The notes below the pieces were generated by a model. That model ran no database searches. It was given only the letters and a program-made list of their open reading frames with translations, and was not told the DNA's origin. DNA of 64,000 nucleotides from Pandoraea nosoerga (lineage in GTDB: Bacteria > Pseudomonadota > Gammaproteobacteria > Burkholderiales > Burkholderiaceae): NCBI RefSeq assembly GCF_902459585.1, contig NZ_CABPSC010000007.1, positions 124,001 to 188,000 on the forward strand, written 5' to 3'. Positions 7,948-16,128 of this stretch are shown here, piece after piece. The position numbers and the translations under genes are program-made. Within the stretch, counting starts at the first letter, position 1, and each line of letters starts with the position of its first letter.

Positions 7948-9312
7948 CTACGCGAGTCGGTACACCCGCGTTGGCGTACCCGGCGTGTCGGCAGGCCGCT
8001 CGACCCACTGCACGCTGATCCTGGGCGGCGTGCTGGCCAACAGGTGCTCCAGGCTGGCGTCGATCCGCGCCTTGGTCACCTTGCCCCGGAAGCACTCCGC
8101 GCTGATCTGGCTGCGCGTGGCCTGGCCACGCTCGTGGAGGAAAGCCAGCACGCGGTTCGACATTTCCAGCACCTGCGCCAGCTTCGCCTCCTCGGCGGCG
8201 CTGACGAACACGAAGCGCACGGACGCCGTGGCGTGGCGAATCCATGCCGTCGCCGCGTCGATGTGCTTGGCATCGATGCGGGTTTGCAGATCGGTCAGCG
8301 CCATCAGCATCGCCAGCCGTAGCAGCATCGGGGCACGGCGCTCCAACAACGCGCCGACGACGCCGTCGCCGAGATCGTCGTTCAGTTCGCCCCGGTAGAG
8401 CTGGGCATAGCGCCATTGCGCCTGCGGCGATAGCTCCATCCGCAGGTGGTCGCGACGGTCGTGCCGATTGGCATGAACGAAGGCCAACACCTCGAGCGTC
8501 CTGCACGCCAGATGCTCCACCACCGCCTGCGGCGTCTCCTTCGGGAAGGGCAGCATCCGCGTGCGCTCGGCCCAGATCAACAGGAAGCGATTGGCGAAGC
8601 CGTTGGTGAGATCGCGGGCGCTCATCAGGCCCGTCAGTTCGCTGGGCGAGATCGCGCCGCTCAGGCAGACGTGTGGTTGGCTGGCGTAAAGCCGGTTCGA
8701 CTTGGTGGCGGGCTTCAGATCGACGCCATCCCAACAATCGCGCAGCGCCGCCGACAGCGTGTTGCCGTCGCGCCGTCCCTGATGCAGCACGTTGGCGAAT
8801 TCGGATTCGACCACCCACAGCCGCTTGTCCTCGATGGCGGGCACCTCTAGTCGGCCTTGCCGATAACCATCGTGCATCAGCGCCACCAACCCCTCGCGGC
8901 TGGACAGGCCGCCGCGATGAATCTGCGGCGCGAAGCCTTCGTCCATCGCGCGCAGCGCCTGATCGATGCGCAGCACCAGCGACACCGCGTCGCCCTTGCG
9001 GCCACGGCCCGAGCGCCCGACATGCAAGCAGAACAGCCGCGCGTGGTGGCGGGTGTTGCCGACAGGCAGGTACACGCCGCGCCCGACCGCGCAGGACAGA
9101 TAGGCCATGAAGTTGGCGGCGATGGCGACTGCATTGGTTTCCGTGCCTTCGCTGCCGGCATGGGCCACGTCGCCGATCAGGCCATACAGGCACGCCGGAT
9201 CGGCCACGGGCGCATTGCGATGCGCGACCATCGCCGCCTCTCCGCCGTCATCGGCATCGTCCGGCGGTGATGTGGCGTGCGGTCGGTGAATAGCATCGCC
9301 GATCCGTCGCAT
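7948..9312 (-). CDS. DUF3987 domain protein (primase/helicase-associated type)
   Basis: 454-aa protein matching the DUF3987 pattern found in phage and element replication proteins. Recognisable segments are IAANFMAYLSCAVGRGVYLPVG near residue 65, LCLHVGRSGRGRKGDA near 95, and VCLSGAISPSELT near 220. I see no clear Walker A lysine motif: the GRSGRGRKG loop is at the expected place but lacks the canonical GKS/T. A winged-helix-like C-terminus (QATRSQISAECFRGKVTKARIDASLEHLLA) follows. It begins immediately after the stop of the RepB-like gene (9313), as last gene of the recombinase-ParB-RepB operon. It is probably an element replication or maintenance factor; its biochemical role is unknown. Confidence 0.7.
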   Translation of the reverse strand: MRRIGDAIHRPHATSPPDDADDGGEAAMVAHRNAPVADPACLYGLIGDVAHAGSEGTETNAVAIAANFMAYLSCAVGRGVYLPVGNTRHHARLFCLHVGRSGRGRKGDAVSLVLRIDQALRAMDEGFAPQIHRGGLSSREGLVALMHDGYRQGRLEVPAIEDKRLWVVESEFANVLHQGRRDGNTLSAALRDCWDGVDLKPATKSNRLYASQPHVCLSGAISPSELTGLMSARDLTNGFANRFLLIWAERTRMLPFPKETPQAVVEHLACRTLEVLAFVHANRHDRRDHLRMELSPQAQWRYAQLYRGELNDDLGDGVVGALLERRAPMLLRLAMLMALTDLQTRIDAKHIDAATAWIRHATASVRFVFVSAAEEAKLAQVLEMSNRVLAFLHERGQATRSQISAECFRGKVTKARIDASLEHLLASTPPRISVQWVERPADTPGTPTRVYRLA

Positions 9313-10197
9313 TCACTTTCCGTCCAGCGCCACGGTCTGGATGATGTTCTCGAACTCGGCCAGCACGTCAGGCTGGCGCTGCGACAGAAAACGGAACACC
9401 GCCTTGTTGTCGATCAGCTTGCCGAGGTAGCCGCGTGCCAGGACCAGGAGTAGCACGTCCTGACCGTAGGACTTTTCGACCAGCTTCAGTTGCCCTTGGA
9501 TGTTTCCCATCTCGCGCTCCATCTTCACCATCTGTTCCGCCGTGACGCCGGGCAGCTTCCGAGGCCGCTTCTCGCTGACCAGCAGGTGCGGCGGCGTGGC
9601 CGCAAGCAGGGCTTCGGCGTAGGCGACCGTCATGTTGTTGGCAGTGAGCATCAGCTCCACGCACTCGACCTGCCGGGTGGGTTTGAGTTTGCGCAGCACC
9701 GAACCGAGGTTGGCAGAGAAGTGCTGATCCTTCAGCATCTCGACCGCCTCCGGGCAGATGCCTTCGAGCAGGCTCACCTTCTTGTGGATCTGGCTGATGT
9801 CCACGTTCAGCGCCTTGGCCAGCCGCTCGGGCGAAACGCCACGCTCGACTGCTCGCCGAAGCATGTGGTGCTCCTGAATGGACGAGATGCGGTTGATCCG
9901 GTTGTTGTAGGTGTAGCTTTCGTCGTCGGTAGCGACCAGGCACGGTGCGTCGACGTAGCCGAGCTGCCGCAGCGCCAGCAGGCGCATGTGCCCGTCGAGC
10001 AGGATGTGCTGGCCGGTGGCCTTATCGGCCTTGCCCACGCTCAAGGGTTCGATCAGTCCGACTGCTTCCATCGAGGCCATGATCTGCTTGAACTTTCGCG
10101 ACGTATTCAAGCCCTCCGGCGTCTTGCGCGACGGCAGAATCCGATCCAGCGCAAGCGTGATCGGTTCTGGGATGAACCCCAGCGGCGGGCGGCTCAT
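9313..10197 (-). CDS. ParB/RepB-like partition protein with RepB C-terminal domain
   Basis: 294 aa. The N-terminal ParB-like domain contains ILLDGHMRLLALRQLG (about 65-80), a variant of the ParB GERR box. It is followed by helix-turn-helix-like segments (ERLAKALNVDISQIHKKVSLLEGI) and a C-terminal region resembling the plasmid RepB family (KMEREMGNIQGQLKLVEKSYG). It overlaps the upstream ParB gene by 4 bp (10194-10197) and abuts the DUF3987 gene. It may partition or stabilise the excised element, or regulate it. It differs clearly in sequence from the adjacent ParB, so this is a heterologous pair rather than a recent duplication. No ParA ATPase is encoded in the window, which is unusual for a partition system. 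Confidence 0.75.
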   Translation of the reverse strand: MSRPPLGFIPEPITLALDRILPSRKTPEGLNTSRKFKQIMASMEAVGLIEPLSVGKADKATGQHILLDGHMRLLALRQLGYVDAPCLVATDDESYTYNNRINRISSIQEHHMLRRAVERGVSPERLAKALNVDISQIHKKVSLLEGICPEAVEMLKDQHFSANLGSVLRKLKPTRQVECVELMLTANNMTVAYAEALLAATPPHLLVSEKRPRKLPGVTAEQMVKMEREMGNIQGQLKLVEKSYGQDVLLLVLARGYLGKLIDNKAVFRFLSQRQPDVLAEFENIIQTVALDGK

Positions 10198-11093
10198 GCC
10201 GCGTGACCTCCAGCCCAGACGCGCTCGGCCAGTTGCTTGGGCAAGGTGTCCAGTCCTTCGGCGCGCAGCAGGTTGGAGAAATGCTCGTCGGCCAGCAACT
10301 GGCGCAGCGCCTCGATCACGAACAGCAGGCGCTGCTGGGTGAATTCGGCCTTCTTGACCATCAGCTTCTGCCGCTCGACCTCGTGCTGGTAGTTGCGCAC
10401 CAGGCTGGAGGTGGTGACGGACGCTCCCTTGCGCGTGGGCCGGTGGGCCAGCGTTTTGCCCAAGCTGCTGCGCCGCTGAAGCACGCGACGCGCCTGCATC
10501 AGTTGCCCGCCGCGCAGTTGGCCGCTTTCGTAGGCGTCCTGCAACGCGGCCTGCACCGCTTCTTCGTCGCTTGCGCCCGCGATGGTGATGGCGACGCTGA
10601 GCGGAACCCTTCCGGCCTCGACGGCGGCCAGCAGGCGTTCCTCGCTCTTTTCGAAGAGGAGCAGGATGCCTTTGATGTAGTCGAGACTCAGGCCGGTCTT
10701 CTGGGCGATGACGCGCTTGTCGTAGCCCTGTTGGCTCAACTGCTCGATGCTCATCAGCAGTTCCAGCGCACTGTATTTCCTGCGGGCGATGTTCTCGGTC
10801 AGGCTCATGATGAAGGCGTCTTCGTCATTGACCCGCACCACCAGTGCCGGAATCTCTCTCTCGCCGAGCGACTTGAAAGCCTTGAGCCGTCCCTCACCGC
10901 AGATCAGCAGGTAGCGTTTGCCGTCTTCGAGATCGTCGCGCGGCGTGACCGTGACCGGCTTCTTCAGACCGACGTTCTTGATGTTGCCGACGATCTCCTC
11001 GAACACGCGGCCGTTGCGGTCGCGTGGGTTGAGCACCGCGATCTGATCGACCGGGATCATCTGCAGCTCGGTGGCGTGGTGCATTTTGCTCAT
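10194..11093 (-). CDS. ParB N-terminal domain protein
   Basis: 299 aa. Begins with a ParB/Spo0J N-terminal domain: IAVLNPRDRNG (about 19-29), LLICGEGRLKAFKSLG (the GExR nucleotide-binding box, about 63-78), then TENIARRKYSALE (about 98-110). A HTH follows (KRVIAQKTGLSLDYIKGILLL). The C-terminal half is basic with a probable coiled coil (RNYQHEVERQKLMVKKAEFTQQRLLFVIEALRQLL). ATGA overlap with the recombinase upstream (11090-11093) and a 4-bp overlap with the RepB-like gene downstream show one transcript. It is probably a DNA-binding maintenance or regulatory factor of the element; CTPase activity is possible from the GExR box but untested. Confidence 0.78.
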   Translation of the reverse strand: MSKMHHATELQMIPVDQIAVLNPRDRNGRVFEEIVGNIKNVGLKKPVTVTPRDDLEDGKRYLLICGEGRLKAFKSLGEREIPALVVRVNDEDAFIMSLTENIARRKYSALELLMSIEQLSQQGYDKRVIAQKTGLSLDYIKGILLLFEKSEERLLAAVEAGRVPLSVAITIAGASDEEAVQAALQDAYESGQLRGGQLMQARRVLQRRSSLGKTLAHRPTRKGASVTTSSLVRNYQHEVERQKLMVKKAEFTQQRLLFVIEALRQLLADEHFSNLLRAEGLDTLPKQLAERVWAGGHAA

Positions 11094-12649
11094 GCGACTC
11101 TCCTCAGACGGCTGCGCTCGGCCATGCCGTAGAGGTAGTCCAGGCTGTCGAAGCGGTAGCTCTCGAATTCGAGGCCGTTGTGATCGGCCAGGTGAATGCG
11201 CGGCTGGCCGAAGTCCAAACGCGGCAGCAAGTAGTAGTCCAACGCAGCCTGATTGCTGTCATCCAGACGCACGGCGACCGTGATGTCGGGCGTCAGGCTG
11301 GTATCGAAGCGCACCTTCCAGCGGCGGCGGTCGTTGTCCAGCAACTGGCAGCGCGAGAGCACCAGCGAGACGGTGAACTCGCGGTTGACCGTGAGCAGGT
11401 CGGTCGCCGGATCGCGCGCGACCGCGCCGCCGACATCGGCGATCATCCGCTCGGTTTGGCCGACGATCTCCGGGTGGAGGCGGCGCAGGAACTGGTTGAC
11501 CTCCAGATACTGGTAGTCCCGATCCGGCGTGAAGCCCACCGTCTGGTAGGCGCGGATCAGGCTGCCGAAGCGGTGCGCGTAGGCCGCCGCCGACGGCATC
11601 CCCTCGGACTCGTCGATGATCAGGCCGGACAGGTAGCCGTGCTGCTGGAAGAGCCGCCGCAGCTTCTCGATCAGCTCCTCGTTGCTGAAGCGGTGGGCGC
11701 GTTCGCGCAGGATGCCTTGCGCCGTGTAGAACAGCTCGGGCGGCACGATGCCCTCGAACGCGCCTTCCTTCTTGATCCACATCTCCGGGCGGTTCACCAC
11801 GCGCACCTTCTTGAGCTTGAAGGAGCGCCTGTTGTAGACGTTGTTGCCGATGTATTTCTCGTTGGACAACACCTCGCGCACCGTGGCCCGCGTCCAGTCG
11901 CGCCCGAGGTCGGTCCGAATGCCGCGGGTGTTGAGCCGGTCGGCGATCTCGGATTCGAACAGGCCGTCCTCGACGAACCAGCGGTAGATCTGGTTCACGA
12001 CCGCCACTTCCTCGTCCGGGCCGGGCTGCAGGATCACGCGGTCGGTTTGCAGGCTCTTGTGCTCACCACGCGAAAGCTGCCCCTTCACCGCACCGGACTG
12101 GTCGATCAGCACGCGTCGCAGACCGTAGCCCGCTGGCCCGCCTTGGCGGAATCCGAGTTCGATCAGGCGGCACTGTCCGGCGAACACCTTCGCCGACAGC
12201 TCGCGGCTGTATTCGCCCGCCATTGCACGTTTGACGCCTTTGACGATGGTGGACACCGGCGAGCCGTCGTTCTCGAACTGCTCGGCGCAGTAGGCGACCT
12301 GAATTCCGGCGCGGCGGCAGATGTATTCGTAGTAGGCGCTTTCGTCGGCGTCCTGGAACCGGCCCCAGCGGCTCACGTCGTAGACGAGGATGATCTGGAA
12401 GTCGGCCTTGCCTGCCTGGACGTCGCCGATCAGTTGCTGGAGCGCCTGCCGACCGTCGATGCGCAGACCGCTCTTGCCCTCGTCGGCGTAGGTGCGGACG
12501 ATCTCGATGTTGCGCCGGGCGGCGTACTCGCGAATTTTGTCGGCCTGGTTCTCCGTCGAGTATTGCTGGTGCTCGGTGGACATGCGCACGTACTGCGCGG
12601 CGCGGAACACCGGCCCCGGCGGACTTATAGGCGATTCGTTCGATTGCAT
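11090..12649 (-). CDS. Large serine recombinase / resolvase-family integrase
   Basis: About 519 aa. The N-terminal resolvase catalytic domain has AAQYVRMSTEHQQYST (nucleophile Ser24 from the ATG at 12649) and LVYDVSRWGRFQDADE with the active-site arginine. A Recombinase domain follows (IGFRQGG-type segment, then RTDLGRDWTRATVREVLSNEKYIGN). The C-terminal third lacks the usual cysteine zinc ribbon and coiled coil of phage integrases. It is more like recombinases of uncharacterised proteobacterial elements. A GTG at 12661 is an alternative start; GGAG lies 11 bp before the ATG. First gene of the recombinase-ParB-RepB-DUF3987 operon. It probably catalyses integration or excision of the island; the att sites are not identified. 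Confidence 0.88.
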   Translation of the reverse strand: MQSNESPISPPGPVFRAAQYVRMSTEHQQYSTENQADKIREYAARRNIEIVRTYADEGKSGLRIDGRQALQQLIGDVQAGKADFQIILVYDVSRWGRFQDADESAYYEYICRRAGIQVAYCAEQFENDGSPVSTIVKGVKRAMAGEYSRELSAKVFAGQCRLIELGFRQGGPAGYGLRRVLIDQSGAVKGQLSRGEHKSLQTDRVILQPGPDEEVAVVNQIYRWFVEDGLFESEIADRLNTRGIRTDLGRDWTRATVREVLSNEKYIGNNVYNRRSFKLKKVRVVNRPEMWIKKEGAFEGIVPPELFYTAQGILRERAHRFSNEELIEKLRRLFQQHGYLSGLIIDESEGMPSAAAYAHRFGSLIRAYQTVGFTPDRDYQYLEVNQFLRRLHPEIVGQTERMIADVGGAVARDPATDLLTVNREFTVSLVLSRCQLLDNDRRRWKVRFDTSLTPDITVAVRLDDSNQAALDYYLLPRLDFGQPRIHLADHNGLEFESYRFDSLDYLYGMAERSRLRRVA

Positions 12650-12787
12650 AGACCCGGTCACTCCGTGATTGGCGATCTCGGGTCTGCCGCCCCTTCAATG
12701 GACACGCCGCCGCCGCACGGCGGCAACGCACACGGTTGGAATCGTTGCCATGCAGGATGTTCGAGAGAACCCGTTTTGGAAGCAAAG

Positions 12788-13255
12788 TTACGGGCGAATC
12801 GACGAGGCGTCGATCACGTCCTCTCTTGACACGTCCATCTTGCACGGACACGTCACGCAGACCGGCGTGATCTCGACGACCCACGAGTCGCCGTTTTCCC
12901 TCGGCAATGCCGGATGCAGCGTGATGCGGTACAGGCCGCTCGGCAGGTCGCACGCGTCCATCTTTGCAAGATCGCCGTTTCGGCCCTGGTCCCGCGACCG
13001 CGGCTGCTCGCGGTTGCGCTGTGCGTACTCGGGCCGGGCGTCGCGGTAGTTTCGCCAGTAGTCCTGATTGCGCTGCGACCACGCCTGCTGGGCGGCGCGC
13101 TGGTTGATCCGGTAGTCCGGATCGGATTGGAGCTTGGCTCGCTGCCACTGGCGCTTGCGGGCGCGCTGGCAGTCGGGCGCGGAACAGAAGGCTTGGTCGG
13201 GAACTTGCGGGCGGGGTTCGAAGGGCTCGCCGCAGCAGGTGCAGTGTCGGGTCAT
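12788..13255 (-). CDS. Small zinc-finger-like conserved protein of the element
   Basis: 155 aa, function unknown. The N-terminus has a probable zinc-binding cluster: CTCCGEPF, then FCSAPDCQRARK (C-x2-C ... C-x4-C). It is followed by a very basic, aromatic and Q/N-rich stretch (WQRAK, DYRINQRAAQQAW, NQDYWRNYRDARPEY). The C-terminus has a second short cysteine group, VCVTCPCKMDV. It is upstream of, and codirectional with, the recombinase operon (about 140 bp gap). The ATG at 13255 has GGAG about 9 bp upstream; an ATG at 13270 is also possible. Probably a DNA- or RNA-binding accessory protein of the element; this is inferred from composition and context. Confidence 0.6.
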   Translation of the reverse strand: MTRHCTCCGEPFEPRPQVPDQAFCSAPDCQRARKRQWQRAKLQSDPDYRINQRAAQQAWSQRNQDYWRNYRDARPEYAQRNREQPRSRDQGRNGDLAKMDACDLPSGLYRITLHPALPRENGDSWVVEITPVCVTCPCKMDVSREDVIDASSIRP

Positions 13256-13334
13256 CGTCGGGGTCTCCATGCAAATCCGCACGGAAGCCGCGACCGATCA
13301 CCGTCGCCGGATGATCACGGGGGCGATCAGGCGC

Positions 13335-13364
13335 TCATGGGAGCGAGGCCGCGCGATTACTCAT
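13335..13364 (-). pseudogene. Remnant 5' end of an AbiEii-type toxin gene
   Basis: Overlapping the end of the AbiEi gene is an ATG reading MSNRAASLP and then a stop. The overlap geometry and the AAS motif fit the start of AbiEii nucleotidyltransferase toxins, which usually overlap their antitoxin gene. A frame change after codon 8 would continue as SHERLIAPV, similar to the next part of such toxins. Nothing further is recognisable before the zinc-finger gene. I infer a deleted toxin; the match is very short. Confidence 0.35.
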
Positions 13365-13986
13365 GGGCGACCACTTCCATGTAGGGCCGCATCACGTTGG
13401 CGACCCGGCACACCTTGGCGTACCGCCACAGATCCTCCGCCGAGGCCTTGCGCGCCCTCCAGGCATCTTTCAGCGCCTCCATCGCCACATCCAGACCGAT
13501 CTTGTTGCGGTGCTTGAAGCAGTCCACGACCGTCTTGGCCGCGCTGTAGACCCGCAGCGTCACGCCGTCGCCCCGGTGTTCCTCGATGCCTGCTGCGTGG
13601 GCATCACCCGTCATCTGCACCATCCTGATCGGCGGCCAATCGATGCGCGGCGCGTGGCAGCCGCGCGGCATGGCGATCCAGACCTGGGGTGGCAGTTGGG
13701 TGGTCAGTCCGTGGAATTGCAGCGCGGACAGCAGGCAGAACACGGCCTGCGGCGCTCTGGCCGCCACCACCACGAGGCTTTCGTGTTCCGAGACCGGATG
13801 GCCGGGTAGGCGGTAGAGGCCGCGCCCGACCCGGTCCAGCAGGCCGGCGGCGATCAGGCGCGTCAGGACGACCCGTGGCGCGTCGATGGCGTCCAGATCG
13901 CTGGCGCGCAGCAAACCTTTCTGGCTGGCCAGATCGAGCACGCGCTGGCTGTGGGTGTCGGCGGGCATGGCTGGAGCATGTTCCAT
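13357..13986 (-). CDS. AbiEi-family antitoxin / transcriptional regulator (orphan)
   Basis: 209 aa from the ATG at 13986 (GAGAG just upstream); ATGs at 14020 and 14058 give longer forms. The winged-helix N-terminus reads HSQRVLDLASQKGLLRASDLDA, with VLTRLIAAGLLDRVGRGLYRLPG (residues about 10-56). An AbiEi C-terminal domain follows (SLVVVAARAPQAVFCLLSALQFHGLTTQLP, then VYSAAKTVVDCFKHRNKIGLDVAMEALKDA). AbiEi normally represses and neutralises the AbiEii nucleotidyltransferase toxin of a type IV system. No AbiEii follows; only a nine-codon stub remains. The gene is divergent from fic and shares a palindrome-rich upstream region, suggesting it now regulates itself and perhaps fic. Confidence 0.82.
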   Translation of the reverse strand: MEHAPAMPADTHSQRVLDLASQKGLLRASDLDAIDAPRVVLTRLIAAGLLDRVGRGLYRLPGHPVSEHESLVVVAARAPQAVFCLLSALQFHGLTTQLPPQVWIAMPRGCHAPRIDWPPIRMVQMTGDAHAAGIEEHRGDGVTLRVYSAAKTVVDCFKHRNKIGLDVAMEALKDAWRARKASAEDLWRYAKVCRVANVMRPYMEVVAHE

Positions 13987-14058
13987 ATATTCTCTCAATG
14001 TAGCATTTTGGAGAAACATAGGAACATCGTGCTGCTGGATGCGGTGATTAGCTGCCAC

Positions 14059-14137
14059 ATTCGCCGCACATCATGCGGAGAATGACTTGCCCTTGCGGCG
14101 AATAAGGTGTTTAATCTCCGCATGGATAGCGGAGAAA
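14059..14137. promoter_or_regulatory. Paired palindromic operators between abiEi and fic
   Basis: Two inverted repeats with identical 7-bp spacing: CGCCGC-ACATCAT-GCGGAG (14062-14080) and CTCCGC-ATGGATA-GCGGAG (14116-14134). A single half-site TGCGGCGAAT lies between them at 14094-14103. The second palindrome spans the fic start codon at 14122, and the first lies next to the upstream-most possible AbiEi start. This is a convincing operator array for a dimeric repressor; which protein binds is inferred to be AbiEi or Fic itself. Confidence 0.7.
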
Positions 14138-15237
14138 AACTCTACATCTGGCAGGCCAACGACTGGCCGAAATGGCGCTACGACCTGTCGGCGCTCACTG
14201 GCCCGTTGACCGAGGTCAGCCGCGCCCAAGGCGTGCTGCTGGGCCGTCTGGCCGACGTGGGCATGGCGCTGCGCGATCAGGCCAGCCTCGCCGCCTTGAC
14301 CGAGGACGTGGTCAAAACCAGCGAAATCGAAGGTGAAGTGCTGAACGTGGAATCCGTGCGCTCGTCCATCGCCCGGCGCTTGGGCGTGGACATCGGCGCA
14401 GTGGCTCCGGTGGATCGGCACGTCGAAGGCGTCGTGGAGATGGTGCTCGACGCCACCTCGCGCAGCGCCGAACCACTGACCGCCGAGCGCCTGTTCGGCT
14501 GGCACGCCGCCCTGTTCCCGACCGGGTACTCGGGCATGAATAGGCTCACCGTGGGCCAGTGGCGCGACGATGCCGCCGGGCCGATGCAGGTGGTTTCCGG
14601 CCCGGTGGGGCGACGCAAGGTTCACTTCCAGGCACCGCCCGCCGACGTGCTGCCCGTGGAGACGGCGCGCTTCCTCGCATGGGCCAATGAGGAAACCGGC
14701 GAGCCCATGCTCATCAAGGCCGGGCTGGCGCATCTGTGGTTCGTCACGCTGCACCCCTTCGACGACGGCAACGGCCGCATCGCCCGCGCCGTGGGCGACC
14801 TGTTCCTCGCGCGCGCCGATGGTAGCCCGCAACGCTTCTACAGCCTGTCGGCGCAAATCCAGCGCGAGCGCAAGGACTACTACGACGTGCTGGAGCGCAC
14901 GCAGAAGGGCACGCTCGACGCCACCGGCTGGCTGTCGTGGTTCCTCGACACACTCGGGCGCGCCGTCACCAGCGCACAGTCCACGCTGGATGCCGTGCTG
15001 GTCAAAGCACGCTTCTGGCAACGCTGGGCGGGCATGTCGTTGAACGAGCGGCAGGTGAAACTGCTCAACCGCCTGCTCGACGGCTTCGAGGGCAAGCTCA
15101 CGAGCAGCAAGTGGGCCGCCATCGCCAAGTGCTCGCCCGACACCGCGTTGCGCGACATCACGCAGTTGCTGGAATTGGGCGTGCTGAAAAAATCGCCCGG
15201 CGGCGGGCGCAGCACCGGCTACGAGCTCGCGGACTGA
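14122..15237 (+). CDS. fic: Fic-family protein (probable AMP-transferase, DUF4172-type N-terminus)
   Basis: 371 aa. The Fic active-site motif HPFDDGNGRIAR lies at residues 211-222 with catalytic His211, so it is expected to transfer AMP or another nucleotide moiety to a protein target. An N-terminal inhibitory helix motif TSEIEGE (66-72; S/T-x-x-x-E-G) makes it an auto-inhibited class II Fic protein. The N-terminal segment YIWQANDWPKWRYD is the typical DUF4172 beginning. The C-terminus carries a winged-helix-like domain (WAAIAKCSPDTALRDITQLLELGVLKKS). The ATG at 14122 lies inside an operator palindrome; GTG at 14107 is less likely. The 3' end overlaps the convergent HTH gene by 19 bp. Confidence 0.9.
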   Translation: MDSGEKLYIWQANDWPKWRYDLSALTGPLTEVSRAQGVLLGRLADVGMALRDQASLAALTEDVVKTSEIEGEVLNVESVRSSIARRLGVDIGAVAPVDRHVEGVVEMVLDATSRSAEPLTAERLFGWHAALFPTGYSGMNRLTVGQWRDDAAGPMQVVSGPVGRRKVHFQAPPADVLPVETARFLAWANEETGEPMLIKAGLAHLWFVTLHPFDDGNGRIARAVGDLFLARADGSPQRFYSLSAQIQRERKDYYDVLERTQKGTLDATGWLSWFLDTLGRAVTSAQSTLDAVLVKARFWQRWAGMSLNERQVKLLNRLLDGFEGKLTSSKWAAIAKCSPDTALRDITQLLELGVLKKSPGGGRSTGYELAD

Positions 15238-15782
15238 AGTGCATCGACGGGCATGCCCGCACCGCTGCGGCACGGACGCAGGTGATGCACCTCCCAGCGG
15301 AAGACTTCTTCGATGCTGAAACGGATGACGTCACCGTTCGCCATCCTGTAGAAAGGAATGCCGAGCCGCTGGCGTTCCTGATTCTGGTGAAGCCAGTGAG
15401 CGGGCAATCCAGTGATGTCGGCCACCTCCTTGGCGGAGTAGAAAATCTGATCGCGCCGACCGGGTCGCTGCTGCATCATCTGCTCGATGGCGTCTTCGCG
15501 CGCGGTGGGCGAGGATTCGGACAAGGCGCGTCCGGCGCTGGATCTCCACGTCACCTGCGCCTTGCGCTCGAAGGCCTCGACCTCCATCAGGAGGTAGCGG
15601 ACAGACCTGCCGATGTGCCATGCGGGCGGGCCGATGCCCTCCGAACGCCAGCGTTGGAGCGTCTTGGGCGAGAGGTTCCACCTCGAGCACAGCTGCGTTT
15701 CGTTGAGAACCGGATACTTGATTGGCGGTTCATCCGGGCCGGTGTCGGCGCGGCGGGTAGTGGAGTCAGCCTTGGGTTTCAT
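15219..15782 (-). CDS. AlpA/MerR-like helix-turn-helix protein
   Basis: 187 aa. The N-terminal half holds a HTH, LNETQLCSRWNLSPKTLQRWRSEGIGPPAW, with a wing (RSVRYLLMEVEAFERK). The C-terminal half has a second HTH-like segment (YSAKEVADITGLPAHWLHQNQERQRLGIPFYRM), so it may bind DNA through two modules. GGAGG lies 6 bp before the ATG at 15782; the ATG at 15785 is adjacent. It overlaps the upstream paralogue (ends 15766), indicating one transcript. Probably an element regulator; target unknown. Confidence 0.6.
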   Translation of the reverse strand: MKPKADSTTRRADTGPDEPPIKYPVLNETQLCSRWNLSPKTLQRWRSEGIGPPAWHIGRSVRYLLMEVEAFERKAQVTWRSSAGRALSESSPTAREDAIEQMMQQRPGRRDQIFYSAKEVADITGLPAHWLHQNQERQRLGIPFYRMANGDVIRFSIEEVFRWEVHHLRPCRSGAGMPVDALQSASS

Positions 15783-16128
15783 CATGCGCCTCCGTCAGGG
15801 CGGCCTCGGCCGCCGCAAGGCTGCCGTACTGCGCGATGAGCGCGAAGGCCTCGTTGAGGTAGTACCGCTTCGGCTCGGGCGCGGCTGGCACCTGAGGTTC
15901 GACGACGGGCGTCGCCGCCGTCAATGGCGGCAAGGCAGCGTCGTTGGGCATCCCCTGGCGGTTTGCCTGCTCATAGGCCACGATTTCAGCCACCGCGTAG
16001 CGGACGGCCTTGGAGAGCTTGAAGTACGGTGGGCCGCGCTCTTCGCTGCGCCAGCGTTGCAAGGTCTTGATGCTGATGTTCCAGCGCAAGGCAAGTTCGG
16101 TTTCGGTGAAGGCGGGTTCGGTCAACAT
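15766..16128 (-). CDS. AlpA/MerR-like helix-turn-helix protein, paralogue of its neighbour
   Basis: 120 aa. HTH: FTETELALRWNISIKTLQRWRSEERGPPYFK, then SKAVRYAVAEIVAYEQ. This aligns closely with the downstream protein (shared LRWN-x-S-x-KTLQRWRSE). A proline/alanine linker leads to a short helical C-terminus. The ATG at 16128 follows a strong AAAGGAG at ideal spacing; longer readings to 16233 are not needed. First gene of the pair. Confidence 0.65.
   Translation of the reverse strand: MLTEPAFTETELALRWNISIKTLQRWRSEERGPPYFKLSKAVRYAVAEIVAYEQANRQGMPNDAALPPLTAATPVVEPQVPAAPEPKRYYLNEAFALIAQYGSLAAAEAALTEAHDETQG

Larger units (their letters stand above)
7858..16128. mobile_element. Putative integrative element core (recombinase, ParB/RepB, DUF3987, AbiEi, Fic, HTH genes)
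   Basis: A contiguous block of mobile-element-type genes: large serine recombinase, two partition-like proteins, DUF3987 protein, orphan antitoxin, Fic protein and AlpA-like DNA-binding proteins. It lies between defence genes and the O-antigen locus. The limits given are only the outermost clear genes and repeats. I found no target-site duplication or att pair, and the restriction genes on the left probably belong to the same island. Confidence 0.5.
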
